Shown here one piece after another: positions 25,563 to 34,653 of a DNA stretch of 64,000 nt. Made by a program: the position numbers and the translations under genes. The stretch comes from Rhodobacterales bacterium (GTDB taxonomy: Bacteria; Pseudomonadota; Alphaproteobacteria; Rhodobacterales; Rhodobacteraceae), in assembly GCA_017303485.1 (NCBI GenBank), contig JAFLCY010000001.1, forward strand, positions 124,001 through 188,000. Direction: 5' to 3'. The notes under the pieces were generated by a model. That model did not search any database. It was not told the origin of the DNA and saw only the letters and a list, made by a program, of their open reading frames with translations. Positions within the stretch are counted from its first letter, which is position 1, and every line of letters starts with the position of its first letter.

Positions 25563-26579
25563 TCAGGCGGGGGTGAAGTCGAAGCGCATCGTGTGGCGGT
25601 AAGTATCGCCGGGAGTCAGCCGTGCGGACGGAAACTGTGGGCGGTTTGGCGAATCAGGGAAGCGCTGGGTCTCGGTCGCGAAGCCTGCGAAACGGGAGTA
25701 GCGGGCGCCCTGTTTGCCGGGTCCGTCGAAATGTACGCCGGTGTAAAGTTGCACGCCCGCTTCCGTGGTGGAGAGCTTCATCCGGCGGCCGGAGGCAGGA
25801 TCGGTCGCGGTGAGGCAGGGGCGAAGGCCATCGGGGCCTGTCGGGGCCGAGAGGCAGAGGTTGTGGTCAAAGGCGTTCGGGCCGGGAAGGCTCGCACCGA
25901 TGGGACGGGTTTCGCGAAAGTCGAAGGCGGTGCCCGCGACGGTCAGGACCTCCCCGGTCGGGATCAGCTGGCTGTCGACGGGGAGGTAGTGGCTGGCTTC
26001 GATCTGGAGGTGCTGGCCCATCACGTCGCCCGAACCCTGCCCTGCGAGGTTGAAATAGGCGTGGTTGACGAGGTTGACCATGGTGGGGGCGTCGGTGGTG
26101 GCCGTCATCTCGATGGTCAGGCCGGAGCCGTCGATGCGGTAGGTCGTCTGGGCGTGCAGGGTGCCGGGATAGCCCATTTCGCCGTCAGGGGAAGTAGTGG
26201 CGAAGGTGACGTGGGTGTCGGAGTGGTCGGCGATCTGCCAGTGCTTCCGGTCGAAGCCATGGGGGCCGCCGTGGAGGGCGTTCGCACCTTCGTTCCGGTC
26301 AAGCTGGACCGTGCGGCCGTCAAGTTGGAAGCGACCCCCGGCGATGCGGTTGGCATAGCGTCCGCAGGTTGCGCCAAGATAGGTGCCGTGGGTCTGCCAG
26401 TCTTGCGGGTTGTCGTGGCCGAGGACGATGTCGGCAAGATTTCCCTTTGAATCTGGCACCCAGAGTTCGGCCAGCCGCGCGCCCCATGACAAGAGCACGA
26501 CGCGGAGGCCATTGGCTTCGAGGGTGGCTTGGTGGACATCCGTCCCGCCGATCCGTCCGATGCTGGTGATCCGGGCCAT
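25563..26579 (-). CDS. galM: Aldose 1-epimerase (mutarotase)
   Basis: Interconverts alpha and beta anomers of aldoses so the dehydrogenase receives the right anomer. 338 residues, usual GalM size. Seen: the sugar-binding HGGPHGFDRKHW, catalytic-region segment LVNHAYFNLAGQ, and the C-terminal Glu region STTEAGVQLYTG. The chosen ATG at 26579 lies 1 bp after the aldehyde dehydrogenase stop; the open frame upstream is only shadow. Last gene of the long operon that starts at chvE. Confidence 0.9.
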   Translation of the reverse strand: MARITSIGRIGGTDVHQATLEANGLRVVLLSWGARLAELWVPDSKGNLADIVLGHDNPQDWQTHGTYLGATCGRYANRIAGGRFQLDGRTVQLDRNEGANALHGGPHGFDRKHWQIADHSDTHVTFATTSPDGEMGYPGTLHAQTTYRIDGSGLTIEMTATTDAPTMVNLVNHAYFNLAGQGSGDVMGQHLQIEASHYLPVDSQLIPTGEVLTVAGTAFDFRETRPIGASLPGPNAFDHNLCLSAPTGPDGLRPCLTATDPASGRRMKLSTTEAGVQLYTGVHFDGPGKQGARYSRFAGFATETQRFPDSPNRPQFPSARLTPGDTYRHTMRFDFTPA

Positions 26580-26580
26580 G

Positions 26581-28086
26581 TCAGGCCCAGTCCTGCGGGA
26601 GAAGCGCGTCGGGCATGTTCTGGTAGGCGACGGGACGTAGCCAGCGGCGGATCGACATGGTGCCGACCGAGGTGGCGCCGAAGTTGGTGGAGGCCGGATA
26701 GGGGCCGCCGTGGACCTGGGCATCGACCACTTCAACGCCAGTCGGGAAGCCGTTGGCAAGGACGCGGCCGGCCTTGCGTTCGAGAATCGGCATCAGGGCC
26801 TTTGCGAGATCAAGGTCGGCATCGTCAAGGTGCAGGGTGCAGGTCAGCTGGCCTTGCAGGCTGCGGGCGATGTCCTGCATCTCGGCGGCGTGGCGGACAC
26901 GGACGATGAGGCCGAGGGGGCCGAAGACCTCTTCGGCGAGGGCGTGGTCATTCAGCCAGTCGCTGCCGGAGACCTCGAAAAGGTAGGGGGTGGCGTTGCG
27001 CCGGTCGCTGGTAGTGGAAAGGACCGGGCGGACGCCGTTGCCCGCGGCAACACGGTCGCGGCCGTGGCGGTAGGCTTCGGCGATGCCGTCGGTGAGCATG
27101 GTTTGCGGGCCGACTGCACCGACCGCTGCCTTGGCGGCGGTGACGAAGGTGTCGGCCTCGGAGCCGTCGATCACCACGGCGATGCCGGGGTTGGTGCAGA
27201 ACTGGCCGGCGCCGAGGGTGAGTGATCCGGCCCAGCCTTTGGCGATGGCCTCGCCACGGTTGGCGAGGGCGGCGGGGAGGAGGAACATGGGGTTCACGCT
27301 CCCCAACTCGCCGAAGAAAGGGATGGGTTCCGGCCTTGCGGCACAGAGGTTGAAGAGCGCGCGACCCCCGGCGAGAGAGCCGGTGAAGCCGACGGCTTTG
27401 ATGAGGGGGTGCTGGACGAGGGCTTCGCCCACATCGCGCTTGCCGCCCTGGATCAGGCTGAAGGTTCCCGCGGGCATGCCTGTCGCCTTGATCGCGGCGT
27501 CGATGGCCTGGGCGACGATCTCTCCGGTACCTGGGTGGGCGGAATGGCCCTTGACGACGACCGGGCATCCGGCGGCGAGAGCCGAAGCAGTGTCACCCCC
27601 GGCGGTGGAGAAGGCGAGCGGGAAGTTCGAGGCGCCGAAGACGGCGACGGGGCCGATGGGGCGCTGGATGAGCTTGAGGTCGGGACGCGGGGCGGGCTGG
27701 CGGTCGGGCAGCGCGGCGTCGTGGCGGCGATCCAGCCAGTCGTCTTGCAGGATATGCGACGCAAAGAGGCGGAGCTGCATCGTGGTGCGGCCGCGCTCGC
27801 CTTCCAGCCGGGCGGCGGGGAGGCCGGTTTCCTGGGTGCCGATCTCGGTGATTTCCGCGCCTCGGGCTTCGATCTCGTCGGCGATGCGGTTGAGGAAGGT
27901 GGCGCGTTCGGCGCGGGTTTTCGCTGCATAGATGGGGAAGGCAGCCTCGGCGGCTTCACAGGCGGCGGCGACATGGGCGGGGGTGCCGACCGAGAAGTCG
28001 TGGGACAGGCCATGCGCCGGGGAAGAGGCGAAGGTCTGGTCGTTCGGGGTCCAGTCGCCCGCGATCAGGTGTTTGCCGGTCAGCAT
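26581..28086 (-). CDS. Alpha-ketoglutarate semialdehyde dehydrogenase (ALDH superfamily)
   Basis: NAD(P)-dependent oxidation of 2,5-dioxopentanoate to alpha-ketoglutarate, the last step of oxidative pentose/sugar-acid and hydroxyproline degradation. 501 residues. Seen: NFPLAFSTAGGDTASALAAGCPVVVKG (the cofactor-binding region, about 154-179), GFTGS (233-237), catalytic E260 in FGELGSVNP and C297 in GQFCTNPG. The conserved GELG(S)xNP form and the C-terminal AYQNMP are typical of the KGSADH group. ATG at 28086 with AAGGACC upstream; 11 bp after the sugar dehydrogenase gene. Confidence 0.88.
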   Translation of the reverse strand: MLTGKHLIAGDWTPNDQTFASSPAHGLSHDFSVGTPAHVAAACEAAEAAFPIYAAKTRAERATFLNRIADEIEARGAEITEIGTQETGLPAARLEGERGRTTMQLRLFASHILQDDWLDRRHDAALPDRQPAPRPDLKLIQRPIGPVAVFGASNFPLAFSTAGGDTASALAAGCPVVVKGHSAHPGTGEIVAQAIDAAIKATGMPAGTFSLIQGGKRDVGEALVQHPLIKAVGFTGSLAGGRALFNLCAARPEPIPFFGELGSVNPMFLLPAALANRGEAIAKGWAGSLTLGAGQFCTNPGIAVVIDGSEADTFVTAAKAAVGAVGPQTMLTDGIAEAYRHGRDRVAAGNGVRPVLSTTSDRRNATPYLFEVSGSDWLNDHALAEEVFGPLGLIVRVRHAAEMQDIARSLQGQLTCTLHLDDADLDLAKALMPILERKAGRVLANGFPTGVEVVDAQVHGGPYPASTNFGATSVGTMSIRRWLRPVAYQNMPDALLPQDWA

Positions 28087-28097
28087 GGTTGGTCCTT

Positions 28098-29018
28098 TCA
28101 GAAGTCGAAGGCGTCGGTGGTGATCCGTTCGCCAAGGGTCAGGGCGTCGGCGACATGGACCATGGGGGAGAGGTCGACGTCGGAAGTGCGGCTGCGCACG
28201 AGGTCGGCCATCCGGGCGTAGAGGGCGGAGTATTCGCCCATGATGGTGTTCTCGCCAGCGACGGGCTTGCCGTCGATCTCCAGCACGTTGCCGCCCATGC
28301 GGAGGGCGAGCTGGCCCTCGTCGGTGGTGACCTCGATATCCCAGGTCTGCGGGCCTTCCTGCCGCCAGTCGAAATCGGCGGTGACATTGCCGGAGAAGAT
28401 CAGCCCAGCGGCGATGGGGGTCTGGCGGTTGGCGGGGAACTCCAGCGTCGCGCGGGTCAGGTGGATGGGTCTGGGAAGGATCTCGGTCAGGATGGAAAGG
28501 GCGTTGATGCCAGGGTCGAAGACGCCCATGCCGCCGGGCTGGAACACCCAGTCCTGGCCGGGGTGCCATTTGCGCACGTCCTCGCGCCAGGTGATGTGGG
28601 CTTTCTGCACGATCTTGTCGGCAAGCCAGGCCTTTGCGGGAGCGACGGCGTGGGCCATGCGGCTGTGCCAGGTGGCGTAGAGGGTAAGGCCATTGGCCTT
28701 CGCCAGCCCTTCAAGCGAGTGGACTTCGGCAAGCGTGGCCCCCGGTGGTTTTTCCAGCATGACGTGGCGACCGGAAAGGAGCGCGGCCTCGGCATAGGCG
28801 TAGCGCGGGACGGGGGGCATGCAGAGGGAGACGACGGGAACGTCACGGCATTCGGCCAGGAAGGTGGCAAAGTCGGTGTAGGCGGGGATGCCATCGACCT
28901 TGCCGCTGCGGCTGATGGTGGCGGCAAGCTCCCAGTCGGGGGAGGCCTTCAGGGCGGGGACGTGCTGGTCCAGCGCGATCTTGCCGATGCCGACGAGGGC
29001 GACTTTGGTGCGGGTCAT
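28098..29018 (-). CDS. Galactose/L-arabinose 1-dehydrogenase (Gfo/Idh/MocA family)
   Basis: Oxidises the anomeric carbon of D-galactose or L-arabinose to the lactone. 306 residues. Rossmann motif VALVGIGKIALDQHVP at the N-terminus and the family motif MLEKPPGATLAEV (about 86-98), a combination characteristic of D-galactose/L-arabinose 1-dehydrogenases rather than inositol dehydrogenases. It lies between the IlvD-type dehydratase and the semialdehyde dehydrogenase, so it probably performs the first oxidation of that pathway. The exact sugar is unresolved. Confidence 0.83.
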   Translation of the reverse strand: MTRTKVALVGIGKIALDQHVPALKASPDWELAATISRSGKVDGIPAYTDFATFLAECRDVPVVSLCMPPVPRYAYAEAALLSGRHVMLEKPPGATLAEVHSLEGLAKANGLTLYATWHSRMAHAVAPAKAWLADKIVQKAHITWREDVRKWHPGQDWVFQPGGMGVFDPGINALSILTEILPRPIHLTRATLEFPANRQTPIAAGLIFSGNVTADFDWRQEGPQTWDIEVTTDEGQLALRMGGNVLEIDGKPVAGENTIMGEYSALYARMADLVRSRTSDVDLSPMVHVADALTLGERITTDAFDF

Positions 29019-29058
29019 GCGGGCCTCTTGGGAAAGTCAGTGGCGGGGCTGGCGGGGT

Positions 29059-29100
29059 GCCTCCCTCCCCATCCCTCCCCCACGTTGGGGGGAGGGAGGC
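29059..29100. repeat. C/G-asymmetric hairpin repeat
   Basis: GCCTCCCTCCCC (29059-29070) is perfectly inverted at 29089-29100 with an 18-nt loop that itself contains another C-rich run able to pair with the G-rich arm. It sits in the 126-bp gap between the dehydratase and dehydrogenase genes. Looks like a dispersed intergenic repeat with attenuator potential. Confidence 0.5.
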
Positions 29101-29144
29101 TCTTGGCTACGACGTTGGCCTTGATGCCGAACGTCGCTCTGGCC

Positions 29145-30890
29145 TCAGTGGCTCTCCCGCGCCACGGCGTTGCCGCGGCAGCCGACGAGGAAGTCCATGT
29201 CGGCGCCCTTGTCTGCACCCTGCACATGGTCGTGGTAGAGCTTGGCATAGCCCCCGGTCGGCGGTTCGACGGCGGGTTTCCAGGCGGCGAGGCGGGCTTT
29301 CAGCTCCTCGTCGGAAATGTCGAGGTGCAGGCGGCGGTTGGCGACGTCCAGTTCGATGAAATCGCCTGAACGCACCACCGCCAGCGGACCGCCCCGCGCG
29401 GCTTCGGGCGAGGTGTGGAGGACCACGGTGCCATAGGCGGTGCCGGACATGCGGGCGTCCGAGATGCGGACCATGTCGGTGATGCCCTTGCGCAGCACTT
29501 TCGGGGGCAGCCCCATGTTGCCGACTTCGGCCATGCCGGGATAGCCGCGCGGGCCGCAGTTCTTCAGCACCATCACGCAGGTCTCGTCGATATCAAGGCT
29601 CTCGTCCTCGATCCTCGCCTTGTAGTCGTCGATATCCTCGAACACCACGGCACGACCCCGGTGCTGCATCAGGGCGGGGGTAGCGGCGGAGGGTTTCAGC
29701 ACAGCCCCGTCGGGGGCGAGGTTGCCCTTGACCACCACGATGCCGCCGGACTGGGTCAGCGCCTTGTCGGCGGGAAGGATCACATCGTCATTGTCGATGC
29801 GGGCATCCTTCACCTCATCCCAGACGCCGCCGCCGGAGACGGTGAGCGCGTCGCGGTTCAGAAGACCCGCTTCGCCCAGCCGCTTGATCACGGCAGGCAG
29901 GCCGCCGGCATAGAAGAATTCTTCCATCAGGTATTTGCCCGAAGGCATCAGGTTGACGACGGTGGGCACGCCCCGGCCCCATTCGTCCCAGTCGTTCAGG
30001 GTCAGGGGCAGGCCGATCCGTCCCGCGATGGCCAGAAGGTGAATGACCGCGTTGGTGCTGCCACCGATGGCGGCATTGGTGCGGATCGCGTTCTGGAAGG
30101 CGTCGCGGGTCAGGATGTCGGAGGGTTTCAGATCGTCCTTCACCATCTGCACGATCCGCCGACCGGTGAGCTGCGCCATCACGCGACGACGCGAGTCGAC
30201 GGCGGGGATCGCGGCGTTGCCCGAGAGGGTCATGCCCAGCGCCTCGACCATGCTGGCCATTGTGGAGGCTGTGCCCATCGTGTTGCAGGAACCGGGGGAG
30301 CGGCTCATCGAGGCTTCGGCTTCGACGAATTCCTCGGCGGTCATTTCACCGGCTTTGACGGCTTCGGAGAATTTCCAGAGATGGGTGCCGGAGCCGACAC
30401 GTTCGCCCCGGTAATAGCCGTTCAGCATCGGACCGCCGGAGACCATGATGGTGGGCAGGTCGACCGATGCCGCGCCCATCAGGAGGGAGGGCGTGGTCTT
30501 GTCGCAGCCGACAAGGCAGACGACGCCATCCATCTGTTGCCCGCGGATGGTTTCCTCGACGGCCATGGCGGCGAGGTTGCGGAACATCATCGCGGTGGGG
30601 CGGAAGCCGGATTCCGAGACGGAGAAGACAGGGACGATGACCGGGAAGCCACCAGCCTCGTAGACGCCGTGCTTCACCCGCTCGGCGAGGTCGTTGAGGT
30701 GGGCGTTGCAGGGGTTGAGTTCGGAGAAGGTATTCAGGATGCCGATCACCGGGCGACCATCGAACAGGTCGGCGGGCAGGCCCTGGTTCTTCATCCAGGA
30801 GCGATGATAGATCGCGTCCTTCGAGGTGCCCGCGAACCATTCCTGCGAACGCAGCTTCCGGGGCCAGGGGGCGGGTTTGAACTTGGACAC
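29145..30890 (-). CDS. Sugar-acid dehydratase, IlvD/Edd family (L-arabinonate dehydratase-like)
   Basis: Iron-sulfur dehydratase converting an aldonate to its 2-keto-3-deoxy acid. 581 residues, typical of pentonate dehydratases. Cluster-type cysteines visible: C61 in LNPCNAHL, C129 in VGCDKTTP, C202 in GSCNTMGTAS. The N-terminal KPAPWPRKLRSQEWFAG and overall pattern resemble L-arabinonate dehydratases of the oxidative arabinose pathway. Encoded 11 bp after the GguC-like gene and upstream of the sugar dehydrogenase, all in one direction. Confidence 0.88.
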   Translation of the reverse strand: MSKFKPAPWPRKLRSQEWFAGTSKDAIYHRSWMKNQGLPADLFDGRPVIGILNTFSELNPCNAHLNDLAERVKHGVYEAGGFPVIVPVFSVSESGFRPTAMMFRNLAAMAVEETIRGQQMDGVVCLVGCDKTTPSLLMGAASVDLPTIMVSGGPMLNGYYRGERVGSGTHLWKFSEAVKAGEMTAEEFVEAEASMSRSPGSCNTMGTASTMASMVEALGMTLSGNAAIPAVDSRRRVMAQLTGRRIVQMVKDDLKPSDILTRDAFQNAIRTNAAIGGSTNAVIHLLAIAGRIGLPLTLNDWDEWGRGVPTVVNLMPSGKYLMEEFFYAGGLPAVIKRLGEAGLLNRDALTVSGGGVWDEVKDARIDNDDVILPADKALTQSGGIVVVKGNLAPDGAVLKPSAATPALMQHRGRAVVFEDIDDYKARIEDESLDIDETCVMVLKNCGPRGYPGMAEVGNMGLPPKVLRKGITDMVRISDARMSGTAYGTVVLHTSPEAARGGPLAVVRSGDFIELDVANRRLHLDISDEELKARLAAWKPAVEPPTGGYAKLYHDHVQGADKGADMDFLVGCRGNAVARESH

Positions 30891-30901
30891 GGTTGGTTTC
30901 C

Positions 30902-31870
30902 TTAAAGCGGATTGACCCGGGTCGCGCCTTGGGTCTTGGGCGCGAAGGTCAGGGTGTTGCGGAGCGGCTGGCCGAAATCGGCGACTTCGATCTCAAACGT
31001 GTCGCCGGGTTGGGTCTTGATCCCGTCGGCGAAGGACAGGGTGGCAGTGCCAAAGTAGTGGACGTGCAGGTCGCCGGGCTGGCGGAAGATCTGGTACTTG
31101 AAGTGGTGGTGTTCGAGGTTGGCGAAGGTATGGGACATGTTCGCCTCGCCCGACAGGAAGGGCTTTTCCCAAAGGGTCTTGCCGTCGCGCAGGATACGGC
31201 TGCTGCCCCGGACATCGGCGGGAAGGTCGCCGACAAGAATCTCCGGCCCGTAGGAGGCGACGCGCAGTTTGGAATGGGCGAGCCAGAGGTAGTTCACCCG
31301 TTCGGTCAGATGGTCGGAAAATTCGTTGCCCAGCGCCCAGCCGATCCGGTGCGGGGTGCCATCCGGGCCGATCAGGTAGATGCCCGCGATTTCCGGTTCC
31401 TCGCCGCCGTCCTCGGCAAAACCGGGGGCTTCCAGTGCGGCGCCGGGGGCGACGGCGGCGTAGCCGTTGCCTTTGTAGAACCATTCGGGTTGGGCACCGA
31501 CGTCTCCGGCAGCGGGGCGTCCGCTCTCCAGCCCCATGCGGAACATCTTCATGCTGTCGGTCAGGGTCTCGGCGCCTTCGAGCTTGGCGTGCATCGCGTC
31601 GCGGGCAGAGGCGGAACCGAGATGGGTGAGTCCGGTGCCGGTCAGGTGCAGATGCGCCGGGTCAGGGTGACTGACGGGCAGGTCGAATGTCGCGCGGGAC
31701 AGGTCTACCGTCTCGCCCAGTCCGCGCGCGGTGATTTCGGCGGCAAGCGAGTGGCCTGCCCTGACCGCCGCGCTTGCCAGTTCGTAGACCGATCCGGTGT
31801 TGCGCAGGACCCGGGCGCTGGTCCCCTCACGGACGACGACGCCCGCACCCTTGATGGTGGAAAGATGCAT
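30902..31870 (-). CDS. gguC: GguC/AraD1-like protein, fumarylacetoacetate-hydrolase fold
   Basis: 322 residues. FAH-family relatives act on 2-keto acids with a bound divalent metal; the family includes GguC of the chvE locus and 2-keto-3-deoxy-pentonate dehydratases such as XylX. Seen: an N-terminal domain ending near DLPVSHPDPAHLHLTG, a metal-binding region with GEEPEIAGIYLIGPDG (acidic pair EPE) and GNEFSDH. ATG at 31870 is chosen for its GAGG site 7 nt upstream; a GTG at 31882 overlapping the permease stop is an alternative. By context it is the best candidate for the otherwise missing 2-keto-3-deoxy acid dehydratase (inference). Confidence 0.82.
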   Translation of the reverse strand: MHLSTIKGAGVVVREGTSARVLRNTGSVYELASAAVRAGHSLAAEITARGLGETVDLSRATFDLPVSHPDPAHLHLTGTGLTHLGSASARDAMHAKLEGAETLTDSMKMFRMGLESGRPAAGDVGAQPEWFYKGNGYAAVAPGAALEAPGFAEDGGEEPEIAGIYLIGPDGTPHRIGWALGNEFSDHLTERVNYLWLAHSKLRVASYGPEILVGDLPADVRGSSRILRDGKTLWEKPFLSGEANMSHTFANLEHHHFKYQIFRQPGDLHVHYFGTATLSFADGIKTQPGDTFEIEVADFGQPLRNTLTFAPKTQGATRVNPL

Positions 31871-31878
31871 CGTCTGCC

Positions 31879-33048
31879 TCACTTGTTCTTGTTGTAGACG
31901 TCGAAGATCACGGCGGCGAGGAGGACCAGGCCCTTGATCATCTGTTGATAGTCGATGCCGATGCCGAGGATCGACATACCCATGTTCATCACGCCCATGA
32001 TCAGGGCGCCAATGACGACTCCGATGATCTTGCCCGACCCGCCCGCCATCGAGGCCCCGCCGATGAAGACGGCGGCGATGGCGTCAAGCTCGAACCCCGT
32101 GCCGGCCTTGGGGGTGGCGGAGTTCAGGCGGGCGGTGACCATCATCCCGGCCAGCGCGGCGAGGACGCCCATGTTCACGAAGCAGAAGAAGACCAGCCGT
32201 TCGGCGCGGATGCCGGAAAGCTGCGCGGCCTTGTAGTTGCCGCCCACGGCATAGATGCGGCGGCCCTGGACGGTGTTTTCGGTGAAGAAGGCGTAGAGCA
32301 CGATGAGGACGGCCAGCACCACCAGCACGTTCGGCAGGCCGCGGAAGCTGGCGAGTTGCCAGCCGACGAAGGCCATGGCGGCAGCGATGATGAGCGTGCG
32401 GCCCCAGAAGAGTCCGGTCGGTTCGGGGGTGATCCCGAACTCGATGTCGCGTCGGCGGGCGCGGAGGCCGATCCAGATCACCACTGCGATGGCGATGGCG
32501 GCGATGATAAGGGTAAGACCATGCGGTTTGCCGAGGCCGGTCAGGTCGGGGATGAAGCCCGAGGACATCGCCTGGAAGCTTTTGGGGAAGGGGCCGATGT
32601 TCTGGCCACCGAGCAGCCAGAGCGTCGCGCCGCGAAAGACCAGCATCCCGGCCAGCGTCACGATGAATGAGGGGATGCGCCAGTAGGCGACCCAGTAGCC
32701 TTGCGCGGCTCCGATCAACCCGCCGACCATCAGCGTCAGCGGGATGACCGCGTAAATCGGGAGTTTAAGGACCACCGTCAGGTAAGCGGCGACCGCGCCG
32801 GTGAAGGCGGCGACGGAGCCGACCGAAAGGTCGATGTGTCCTGCGACGATGACAAGCAGCATCCCGAGCGCGAGGATGATGACATGCCCGTTCTGCAGGA
32901 AGATGTTGGTGATGTTCGGGGCCTGCAGGAACATCGGCTTGCCCTGCAGTCCTACCAGAAGCGAGAACAGCGCCACGATGGCGACCAGAGCCAGGAGCAT
33001 CCCGTTCTCACGCAGGTGGCCGCCGAGGGAATTTTGCTTGTCAGCCAT
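31879..33048 (-). CDS. gguB: Multiple-sugar ABC transporter permease GguB
   Basis: Inner-membrane permease of the ChvE-dependent sugar importer, 389 residues, longer than typical CUT2 permeases because of extra helices in the middle, as in XylH/GguB. Conserved: GMLLVIVAGHIDLSVGSVAAF, PSFIVTLAGMLVFRG and ELDAIAAVFIGGASMAGGSG. It begins directly after the gguA gene (no gap) and precedes gguC by 8 bp. Confidence 0.9.
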   Translation of the reverse strand: MADKQNSLGGHLRENGMLLALVAIVALFSLLVGLQGKPMFLQAPNITNIFLQNGHVIILALGMLLVIVAGHIDLSVGSVAAFTGAVAAYLTVVLKLPIYAVIPLTLMVGGLIGAAQGYWVAYWRIPSFIVTLAGMLVFRGATLWLLGGQNIGPFPKSFQAMSSGFIPDLTGLGKPHGLTLIIAAIAIAVVIWIGLRARRRDIEFGITPEPTGLFWGRTLIIAAAMAFVGWQLASFRGLPNVLVVLAVLIVLYAFFTENTVQGRRIYAVGGNYKAAQLSGIRAERLVFFCFVNMGVLAALAGMMVTARLNSATPKAGTGFELDAIAAVFIGGASMAGGSGKIIGVVIGALIMGVMNMGMSILGIGIDYQQMIKGLVLLAAVIFDVYNKNK

Positions 33049-34590
33049 TTACGCCACCTTCCCTGCGGTCTTGCCGTTGTCCTTGACGATCAGCGCCATG
33101 ATCTTTTCCTGACTGGCCTCGTCGCGGGAAAGCTCGCCCACGATCCGGCCTTCGTTCATCACGTAGATGCGGTCGCACATGCCCAGAAGCTCGGGCATTT
33201 CGCTGCTGATCATCAGCACCCCGCGGCCCTGTTCGGCGAGGTCCTTCATGATCGTGTAGATCTCGAACTTTGCGCCGACGTCGATGCCGCGCGTGGGTTC
33301 ATCGAGGATCAGAAGCTCGGGGTCGGTGAACAGCCATTTCGACAGGACAACCTTCTGCTGGTTGCCGCCGGACAGGTTCACCACCTTCTGCTGCACTCCG
33401 GGGGTGCGGATGGCGAGTTGCTTGCGGTAGTTCTCGGCCACCTGGGCCTCGCGCCGCTTGTCGAGGATCGAGTTCTTCGCGATGCCGAACAGGTTCGCGA
33501 GGCTGATGTTCCTGAGGATCGGCTCTTCCAGGATCAGGCCCAGCGCCTTGCGGTCTTCGGTCACGTAGGAGATGCCCGCGTTGATGGCCTTGGTCACGGT
33601 CGAGACATCGACGGGCTTTCCGTGCATCTTCACCGTGCCGGAATGGCCTTTGCCGTAGCTGTGACCGAAGATCGACATGGCAAGCTCGGTCCGGCCGGTG
33701 CCCATCAGGCCCGCGATGCCGACGATCTCGCCCTTGCGGACGTTCAGGGACACGCCCTTGATCATCTGGCGTCCGGCCTGTTCGGGATGCCAGCAGGACC
33801 AGTTTTCGACCTCGAACAGGACCTCGCCGGGGTTCGGTGTGCGTTCGGGATAGCGGTGCGCCATATCGCGACCGACCATGTCGCGGATGATGCGGTCTTC
33901 CGATATTTCCGATTTCGACAGGGTGGAAACCGAGGTGCCGTCGCGGATCACGGTGATCCGGTCGGCAACGCGGGAAATCTCGTTCAGCTTGTGGCTGATC
34001 ATGATTTGCGTGACGCCCTGCGCCTTCAGCTCCAGCATCAGGTCCAGAAGGCGGTCGGCATCAGCTTCCTGCAAGGCCGCCGTGGGTTCGTCGAGGATGA
34101 GAAGGCGGACGTTCTTCGACAGCGCCTTGGCGATTTCGATCAGTTGCTGCTTGCCGACGCCCAGCTTGCCGACCACCGCGCCGGGTGGTTCGTTCAGGCC
34201 GACCTGCTTCAGCAGGCCTTCCGTCTTCTTGAAGGCCATCGGCCAGGAGATGACGCCGTTCGACGCGATCTCGTTGCCCATGAACAGGTTCTCGGCGATC
34301 GACAACAGCGGGATCAGCGCAAGTTCCTGATGGATGATGATGATGCCCTTTTCCTCACTGTCACGGATGTCGCGGTTGTGAAGCGGGCGGCCGTCATAGG
34401 TGATTTCGCCGTCATAGGTGCCGTGCGGGTATACGCCTGACAGCACCTTCATCAGCGTGGATTTGCCTGCGCCATTCTCGCCGCAGATGGCGTGGATTTC
34501 CCCGGCCTCGACCGTAAGGCTTACCCGGTCCAATGCCTTGACGCCCGGGAAGACCTTGGTGATCTCCCGCATTTCCAGAAGTGTGGTCAT
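33049..34590 (-). CDS. gguA: Multiple-sugar ABC transporter ATP-binding protein GguA
   Basis: Double ABC ATPase of 513 residues. First cassette: Walker [10 protein letters not shown] (37-45) and Walker [12 protein letters not shown]; second: GLMGTGRTE, signature [13 protein letters not shown] and Walker [18 protein letters not shown] at 34590 is preceded by GGGAGGGGGAGCC; 63 bp including a stem-loop separate it from chvE. Sequence and neighbours identify it as GguA/XylG type. Confidence 0.92.
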   Translation of the reverse strand: MTTLLEMREITKVFPGVKALDRVSLTVEAGEIHAICGENGAGKSTLMKVLSGVYPHGTYDGEITYDGRPLHNRDIRDSEEKGIIIIHQELALIPLLSIAENLFMGNEIASNGVISWPMAFKKTEGLLKQVGLNEPPGAVVGKLGVGKQQLIEIAKALSKNVRLLILDEPTAALQEADADRLLDLMLELKAQGVTQIMISHKLNEISRVADRITVIRDGTSVSTLSKSEISEDRIIRDMVGRDMAHRYPERTPNPGEVLFEVENWSCWHPEQAGRQMIKGVSLNVRKGEIVGIAGLMGTGRTELAMSIFGHSYGKGHSGTVKMHGKPVDVSTVTKAINAGISYVTEDRKALGLILEEPILRNISLANLFGIAKNSILDKRREAQVAENYRKQLAIRTPGVQQKVVNLSGGNQQKVVLSKWLFTDPELLILDEPTRGIDVGAKFEIYTIMKDLAEQGRGVLMISSEMPELLGMCDRIYVMNEGRIVGELSRDEASQEKIMALIVKDNGKTAGKVA

Positions 34591-34612
34591 GGCTCCCCCT
34601 CCCAAGGGAACC

Positions 34613-34637
34613 CGCCCGAGCAGGAACTGCACGGGCG
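34613..34637 (-). terminator. Intercistronic stem-loop after chvE
   Basis: CGCCCG (34613-34618) pairs with CGGGCG (34632-34637), 13-nt loop, in the 63-bp gap between chvE and gguA. Weaker than its counterparts at 1619, 24340 and 42202 but in the same relative position. Confidence 0.4.
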
Positions 34638-34653
34638 AGCCCTAAGGATCAGC

